The notes under the pieces were generated by a model. That model was not told the DNA's origin and did not search any database. It saw nothing but the letters and a program-made list of their open reading frames with translations. DNA of 10,588 bases from NCBI GenBank assembly GCA_016463365.1, contig JAEMRJ010000079.1, forward strand, positions 1-10,588. Reading direction: 5' to 3'. This stretch comes from Thermoleophilaceae bacterium. GTDB lineage: Bacteria; Actinomycetota; Thermoleophilia; Solirubrobacterales; JACPNS01. The position numbers and the translations under genes were made by a program. This document shows, piece by piece, positions 6,163 to 10,588 of this stretch. The first letter of the stretch is position 1, and the number at the start of each line of letters is the position of its first letter.

Positions 6163-8478
6163 CTAGAGCAGAACGCTGCTGGACGGCGGTTCGGATCCGC
6201 GTCGGTCGGTCTTGTCGCGGCGGAGGGAGTCCTCGGCCGCTTCCATCAACTCGTTGCCGGCCTGTCCGGGGCTCCAGGCTGCGCATCCGACGCTTCCTGA
6301 GACCGGTATCTCTGATCCCCCGACTTCGATCACATGCTCGACCGAATGTGCGCAGCGGTTGGCAAAAGTGCTCAGTGCACGACCGCTCAGACCGTGGACA
6401 ATCAGGGCGAACTCGTCGCCGTCAACGCGGTAGACACGCGACTGGCCGGCAACCTCGCCAAGCCTTTCGGCGACGTCGCGCAGCAGAGCATCGCCGCCGC
6501 GGTGTCCGGCCAGCGAATTGGCACGACGGAAGTTGTCGAGGTCGAGCACGATCAGGGCAGGTAGCGGAGAATCGGGCTCGGCGAGCTTGCGGCCGAGCGC
6601 CTCGTCGAGATCGGCCCGTAACGCGTAGACGTTCGGCAGCTCGGTCAGTCGGTCGCGGCTGGCCGATTCACGGATCACGCTCAGCGACTCGTTCAGCTGC
6701 CTGCGGGAGAACTGCATGATCGCCGAGACAAGAATCATGCTCGCAAAGATCGTCGCAAAGCGTGTCTCTTCGACCGGACCATGATCGCCAAAGGTCCAGA
6801 AGCCGATGCTGTAGCCGGCGAGCAGGAGGCCGATTCGCGGCACGGCCTTCTCCGCGCCGAGCGACTGCGCATAGAACGCGACCGGAAGCAGGAGCCCGAT
6901 CTGGATCGGGCTGTTCGCGCCGCCGGTCGCCAGGATCGTCGGCAGCGCCCAGGCCAGAGTGGCGATGTCGATTGCACGTGCGTAAGAATGCGACGGTCCG
7001 GTGTGTCGGCTGTACTCGGTGACAAGCCCCCAGAAGGCCCCGTACGCTCCGCAGAGAGCCGCGGCAAGCGGAATGCTGTTGGGAGTGTCTGCGTAGGCGA
7101 CAGCCAGCGCCAGCGCAGCCAGCGTGAACCAGTTGAGCGAGGCGAATTTCATCCTTTCGTTCACATCGATGGCGCGGCGCGGTGCATCCTCAAAGCGCGC
7201 CGCGCGGAACCTGTGCACCGCTTCGGCCGCAGTCACGCCGCCAATCTCATACGGCGGTGTCACGGCTGGGGTTTTCGCGTCAAACATGCGTCGGTCCGCG
7301 GCGTCGAGCAGATCAGTTGCGGTCAGGCCGTCGTCGGGATACAGCGCCCCGCCGAGCGCGACGGAAATCTGCGGCAGCCGGCCCTGAACAGCGTGGTTGT
7401 GACGCTCCACATCGCGTTCAAAATCCTTGCGCCAGCGGATCAGGTCGCCCTCGCGGCCGCCGGGCAGCACCACGGCAAACTCGTCGCCGCCGATACGCGC
7501 GACCTGATCGTCGGCTCCTGAGGCGCCGAGCATCAGCCTTGCGAGTCGGACGATCATCGCGTCGCCGGCGTCGTGACCGAACACCGCGTTGGCGCCTCTC
7601 AGGCCGTTCATGTCGGCCATCACGACGGCAAATCTCTGGCCGTCCCGGCGCGAGAGCTCCTCGAGGTACTGCTCGAAGGAGCGCAGGTTGGCAACCGAGG
7701 TGAGTGGATCTGCAAGGGCCAGAAATGTGACGGCCCGCTCGAGCGTGTTCTCTGCCCGGCGCTGCCTGACCAGGGCGATCGAGACCACCCACATGACCGA
7801 GAGCAGGGCGATCAGCAGGATCCAGGTGTAGTTCTCGATCGTCGTGTCCGGGAGCAGAAGCGTTGCTGCGGCGAGCGGTGTGAACGCCGCGACGTTTGCG
7901 ATCGCCTGCCGGCTTGACATCAGGTAGGTGACGTAAAAAGCGAGGAGGATGAACCAGAAGAGGAACGGGCTGTTGGTGCCGCCGGTCAAAGAGACCTGGT
8001 ACACGATCATGAGGCTGCCAGCGGCCACGAACAGCTGCTCAACGACAAGATATTTCGTGCCCTCCATACGTTGAAAGAGGAACATCACGCTCAAGAACGC
8101 CAGCACCACCAGACCGATCAGGATCAAGAAGGCGTCAGTCGGCAGCGGCAGCCCGATCGGACTGACCTGGTTGAGCAGGTCGATCACCAGGACGGCTCCC
8201 CAGAGCGTCCGAGAGGTGCGGGTGCGCAGGGCCAGTCGCAGCGGAGTGGCGAGCGCAGTACGTAGATAGCCCTGGCCGTTGAAGGCCGTGACCGGGTCCG
8301 AGGCGCTCGCGGCGTCGAGTCCGAGTTCGTCTGGATGCACGCGCCAGTCAGAGCTGCCTCCGAGCAGCGAGATCAGATCGTGCTGCAGCGCCCACGCCCG
8401 AAAGGACCGGTGTTCTGCGCGATCGTGCGTCTTTGTGCTGCTTGTGGCCATGTGCCCCTGAGACAGAGTGAGTTCCAT
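6163..8478 (-). CDS. Membrane protein with two tandem [six-helix sensor + GGDEF] units; probable diguanylate cyclase
   Basis: A 771-residue inner-membrane protein built of two similar halves. Half 1: helices at about 93-110, 113-136, 143-164, 171-187, 191-210 and 217-237, then GGDEF domain 1 (about 250-402) with metal residue D289, base-contact residues N297 and D306, and an intact signature R-I-GGDEF (330-334). Half 2: helices at about 445-463, 468-489, 502-518, 524-541, 546-564 and 572-591, then GGDEF domain 2 (about 604-757) with D646, N654, D663 and the variant signature R-V-DGDEF (686-690). GGDEF domains condense two GTP into cyclic-di-GMP and act as dimers. Neither domain has the RxxD product-inhibition site. 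Both membrane units carry TGG-x-NSP (165-171 and 518-524) between helices 3 and 4, resembling the RegB quinone motif GGxxNPF. Start ATG 8478 was chosen; ATG 8451 with AGGGG just upstream is an alternative. No EAL or HD-GYP domain. It precedes typA by 26 bp. Confidence 0.9.
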   Translation of the reverse strand: MELTLSQGHMATSSTKTHDRAEHRSFRAWALQHDLISLLGGSSDWRVHPDELGLDAASASDPVTAFNGQGYLRTALATPLRLALRTRTSRTLWGAVLVIDLLNQVSPIGLPLPTDAFLILIGLVVLAFLSVMFLFQRMEGTKYLVVEQLFVAAGSLMIVYQVSLTGGTNSPFLFWFILLAFYVTYLMSSRQAIANVAAFTPLAAATLLLPDTTIENYTWILLIALLSVMWVVSIALVRQRRAENTLERAVTFLALADPLTSVANLRSFEQYLEELSRRDGQRFAVVMADMNGLRGANAVFGHDAGDAMIVRLARLMLGASGADDQVARIGGDEFAVVLPGGREGDLIRWRKDFERDVERHNHAVQGRLPQISVALGGALYPDDGLTATDLLDAADRRMFDAKTPAVTPPYEIGGVTAAEAVHRFRAARFEDAPRRAIDVNERMKFASLNWFTLAALALAVAYADTPNSIPLAAALCGAYGAFWGLVTEYSRHTGPSHSYARAIDIATLAWALPTILATGGANSPIQIGLLLPVAFYAQSLGAEKAVPRIGLLLAGYSIGFWTFGDHGPVEETRFATIFASMILVSAIMQFSRRQLNESLSVIRESASRDRLTELPNVYALRADLDEALGRKLAEPDSPLPALIVLDLDNFRRANSLAGHRGGDALLRDVAERLGEVAGQSRVYRVDGDEFALIVHGLSGRALSTFANRCAHSVEHVIEVGGSEIPVSGSVGCAAWSPGQAGNELMEAAEDSLRRDKTDRRGSEPPSSSVLL

Positions 8479-8485
8479 GTTACGG

Positions 8486-8505
8486 CCCCGCGACGCTCGG
8501 CGGGG
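8486..8505 (-). other. GC hairpin just upstream of the tandem GGDEF start
   Basis: On the minus strand CCCCGC, an 8-base loop, then GCGGGG forms a perfect 6-bp GC stem. The second arm contains the only purine-rich run (GCGGGG) before the ATG at 8478, ending 7 bases from it. The stem could act as an attenuator or terminator downstream of the tRNA, or could hide the ribosome-binding site. No T tract follows. Chance formation in GC-rich DNA is possible. Confidence 0.35.
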
Positions 8506-8546
8506 TATGGGTCCGCTGCTCTGCTTCGCGCTGCCGCTGAAGGTGA

Positions 8547-8620
8547 TGGGGCGGGAAGGACTCGAACCTTCGACCCGGGGATTATGAGTCCCTTGCTCTG
8601 ACCAACTGAGCTACCGCCCC
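8547..8620 (-). tRNA. tRNA with CAU anticodon, probably elongator tRNA-Met
   Basis: All arms fold on the minus strand: acceptor GGGGCGG/CCGCCCC (7 pairs), D arm GCTC/GAGC with loop AGTTGGTCA, anticodon loop CT-CAT-AA (anticodon at 8586-8584), T arm GAAGG/CCTTC with loop TTCGAGT, and discriminator A. The gene is 74 nt and no CCA is encoded (TCA follows). Initiator tRNA is excluded because position 1 pairs with 72 and the anticodon stem ends in A31-T39, not three G-C pairs. A CAU anticodon can also belong to tRNA-Ile2, where lysidine modification changes decoding, and sequence alone does not settle this. The top pair of the anticodon stem is an A27-C43 mismatch. It lies 68 bp upstream of the GGDEF start, same strand. 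Confidence 0.93.
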
Positions 8621-8666
8621 GCGCGGCAGATGGTACGTGCGCGTGGGGCGGTGCCTGTGCAGATGA

Positions 8667-10588
8667 CTATTTGACGACGACCGGCACGACGAACGAGTTC
8701 GTCTTGAACTTCTTGTTCTTGACGCTCGGGTTGCCGATCACGGCATTGACCTGGACGAAGACCACTCCGCTGCCCGCGTATGCCGTCGAGAAAGAGAACG
8801 CACCATTCGGCTTGAACTTCGTCGTACCGATGACCTTCCAGGTCCCGGTGCAGCCGGTCTTGGCTTTGATCGTCGCGCCGCCGCCCTTGACAAGCGGAAG
8901 TGTGACCGCTCCGGACACGGTCAGCTTGCCGCCGGAGTAGCTGACGACGGTGCTCGACGTCCGACGCAGGAGCTTCGTCTGCTTGCTCTTGAAGCCGCCG
9001 GCCGATGCCACGTAGTTGGTCGTGTTCTTGTTCCAGTCCTTCTTCGGAGGAGCCTTGAAAGTCGTCGCAAACGATCCGTCTGATTTGACGAGCGCGGTTG
9101 CAACTGCCTTCTTGGTCGCGAGGTAGGTGATCGTCACGGTCTTGCCGATCAGGTCAGCGCGCGCGAAACCGGAGACTGTGGCCTTGTTTCCCTTGGGGAA
9201 CAGGTTTGTGATCACCACGCCGCCGCCGAGGCACTGAGTCGGGTCGCTCGCGGCCGGCGGCGGTGACGGGACCGCTGCGGCTGCAATCACGAAGGTGATC
9301 GTGCGAGTGGTGACGTTGCCCACCGGGTCGGTGAAAGTCACGACCAGCGTGTGCGTGCCCGGCGCCAGCGTTCCTGCCGGCGTGAACGGGGAGCTGCACG
9401 GAGCTGAAGCCCCGCCGTCGAGCGCGCACGCGATTGTCGCTGTGCCGTCCGAAGTGGAAATGTCAAACGTCGGGTTGGTCCCGCCACCACCGCTGCCCGG
9501 CTGCTCGGCGACGCTTCCGCCCGGAGGCGTCGTGTCAACCGTGAACGCCCTCGCTCCCGAGGTCGGTCCGAGGTTGCCGGCGACGTCAGTGGCACGGGCG
9601 GTGGCGCTGTGGGAGCCGTCGGTCAACTGCGGGGAGGTGATCGTCCAGTTGCCCGAGCCGTTTGCCGTGACCGTTCCGATCGAGTTGCCGTCGACGAAGA
9701 CCTCAACGCTCGAGTTCGGCTCGGCGGTTCCTGAGATCGCTGGCGTGTTGTCGGTGGTCGTGACGCTCGCGGCCGGAGTTGTGATCACAGGCGCGGCGGG
9801 CGCGACGGTGTCGAGGGTCCAGGTGTAGCTCTGCGCCGGTGATTCGACGTTGCCGTGCGTGTCGGTGGCGCGCACCTCGAAAGTGTGCGAGCCGTCGAGC
9901 AGCGACGGCGTCGTGAACGGGCTCGTGCAAGCCGCGAAGAGGCCGCTGTCGATGCGGCACTCGAACGTCGCTCCCGGGTCGTTCGAGCTGAATTCGAACG
10001 TCGGGGTCGGGTTGTTGTCGAGGGTGTCCGGAGTGACGTCGATCGTGGTGGTCGGGGCCGTCGTGTCGACGGTGAACGTTGTTGTTGCGACGGCGACATT
10101 CCCGGCGGCATCAGTTGCGCGCACCGATGCGGTGTGCGATCCGTCGGACAGGGTGTCAGTCGTCCACGGGCTTGTGCACGGCGCGTACGCGGCTGCCCCG
10201 ACTTTGCACTCGAGCGTGAGCGAGTTGACGTCGCTAGCTGAGAAGTCGACCTGGGGCGTGCTCGTCGCCACCGTCGAACCGTCGACCGGGCCTGAGATCG
10301 AGACGCTCGGGTTGGTCAGGTCGACGATGACATCGACGTCAGCTGACGGGACGCCCTCGTTGCCGGACGGGTCTGTCGCCGTGGCAGTGAGCGTGTGTGG
10401 TCCTTCGGCCAGCGGCGTGACGCCGGCGCAGCTCCAGTCACCGGCTCCGTCGGTTGTCGCCGTGCAGTAGAGCACCGCGCCGACGTAGACGTTCACCGTT
10501 GAGTCTGCCTCTGCCGTACCGGAGACCGTCGGGGTCGGATCGCCGAGCACGTCGCCGTCGACGGGACTGTCGATCTCCGGGGCGACCG
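8667..10588 (-). CDS. C-terminal part of a large secreted protein with Ig-like repeats (start outside window)
   Basis: The frame is open across the right edge: 12 complete codons (VAPEIDSPVDGD) continue the repeat upstream of the GTG at 10550, so the gene starts beyond 10588. About 639 residues are visible. They hold five Ig-like beta-sandwich modules of two types. One type has SGTAE...GSGNW...DGSHTATARATD-like strands (about 10588-10317 and 9797-9522), as in bacterial Big/adhesin repeats. The other has a Cys pair and an SPxT..L.DGSHT..VRATD..GN consensus (about 10316-10053, 10052-9798 and 9521-9276). A Pro/Ala linker (SPPPAASDP, near 9270-9235) leads to a Lys-rich C-terminal region holding two related segments, each opening with TVSG and ending GSF..TF or GAFSFST. 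There is no LPXTG motif or final hydrophobic anchor. It is likely an extracellular or wall-associated adhesin-like protein; ligand and anchoring are unknown. It lies 46 bp upstream of the tRNA on the same strand, with no clear terminator between. Confidence 0.85.
   Translation of the reverse strand, partial: VAPEIDSPVDGDVLGDPTPTVSGTAEADSTVNVYVGAVLYCTATTDGAGDWSCAGVTPLAEGPHTLTATATDPSGNEGVPSADVDVIVDLTNPSVSISGPVDGSTVATSTPQVDFSASDVNSLTLECKVGAAAYAPCTSPWTTDTLSDGSHTASVRATDAAGNVAVATTTFTVDTTAPTTTIDVTPDTLDNNPTPTFEFSSNDPGATFECRIDSGLFAACTSPFTTPSLLDGSHTFEVRATDTHGNVESPAQSYTWTLDTVAPAAPVITTPAASVTTTDNTPAISGTAEPNSSVEVFVDGNSIGTVTANGSGNWTITSPQLTDGSHSATARATDVAGNLGPTSGARAFTVDTTPPGGSVAEQPGSGGGGTNPTFDISTSDGTATIACALDGGASAPCSSPFTPAGTLAPGTHTLVVTFTDPVGNVTTRTITFVIAAAAVPSPPPAASDPTQCLGGGVVITNLFPKGNKATVSGFARADLIGKTVTITYLATKKAVATALVKSDGSFATTFKAPPKKDWNKNTTNYVASAGGFKSKQTKLLRRTSSTVVSYSGGKLTVSGAVTLPLVKGGGATIKAKTGCTGTWKVIGTTKFKPNGAFSFSTAYAGSGVVFVQVNAVIGNPSVKNKKFKTNSFVVPVVVK
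9276..10588 (-). repeat. Five coding repeats for Ig-like modules in two alternating types
   Basis: In protein order the types are SGTAE, Cys-pair, Cys-pair, SGTAE, Cys-pair, each about 80-92 residues. Some blocks remain alike at DNA level: the segment encoding FTVDTT recurs near 9535 and near 10070 with few changes. In all three Cys-pair modules the two cysteines are exactly 10 residues apart (EC...PCTSP or AC...PCSSP), suggesting a conserved disulphide. The first SGTAE module has its own Cys pair (12 apart), absent from the fourth module. Confidence 0.75.

Noticed and set aside
8621..8666. Terminator between the secreted Ig-repeat gene and the tRNA
   Set aside because: No stem longer than a few pairs and no T run was seen in these 46 bp.
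9295..10470. Plus-strand open frames of 177 and 206 residues
   Set aside because: They mirror the repetitive minus-strand Ig-like coding sequence and are its antisense shadow, Val/Ser/Pro-rich for that reason.
1..10588. CRISPR array, insertion sequence, attachment site or phage genes
   Set aside because: No regularly spaced direct repeats outside the Ig-like coding repeats, no transposase or integrase motifs, and no direct-repeat copy of the tRNA 3' end was noticed in the window.

Overview
This high-GC window looks like a chromosomal segment of a Gram-positive actinobacterium. The best guess is class Thermoleophilia, order Solirubrobacterales. The grounds are indirect: IdeR-style rather than Fur-style sequence near the ferritin gene, an LtrA-family membrane protein, a mycobacterial-type (Rv1284-like) beta-carbonic anhydrase, and two secreted repeat proteins with Arg/Lys-rich C-terminal caps. 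No rRNA or other taxonomic marker is present. There are no insertion sequences, phage genes, CRISPR arrays or integration sites, so this reads as ordinary backbone rather than a transferred island.

Layout. Left end, plus strand: a small orphan HPt phosphotransfer protein (about 58-369), then a non-haem ferritin (467-961) with a clear Shine-Dalgarno. They meet tail to tail, with a 9-bp gap, a minus-strand two-gene operon: beta-carbonic anhydrase (2691-2203) and an LtrA-family membrane protein (2206-971), whose ends overlap in TTGA. Diverging from the carbonic anhydrase is a plus-strand secreted protein (2780-4279) with seven regularly spaced Trp/Tyr repeats (propeller-like) and a basic C-terminal domain. 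It converges, again with a 9-bp gap and a hairpin, on a minus-strand block: the ribosome-associated GTPase TypA/BipA (6136-4289), a 771-residue protein made of two successive [six membrane helices + GGDEF] units (8478-6163), a CAU-anticodon tRNA (8620-8547), and the C-terminal part of a large secreted protein with Ig-like repeats that runs off the right edge (10588-8667).

How the genes relate. The ferritin stores iron, the carbonic anhydrase handles CO2/bicarbonate, TypA acts on the ribosome under stress, and the tRNA serves translation. The HPt protein and the tandem GGDEF protein are signalling parts with no partner genes beside them. The two secreted repeat proteins probably act at the cell surface.

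The most notable object is the double-module GGDEF protein. Each half has six predicted helices and, between helices 3 and 4, a TGG-x-N-S-P motif. This resembles in sequence and position the GGxxNPF quinone-binding heptapeptide of RegB/PrrB redox kinases. The protein could therefore be a single-chain pseudo-dimer that couples membrane redox state to cyclic-di-GMP synthesis; this is an inference, not a demonstrated function.
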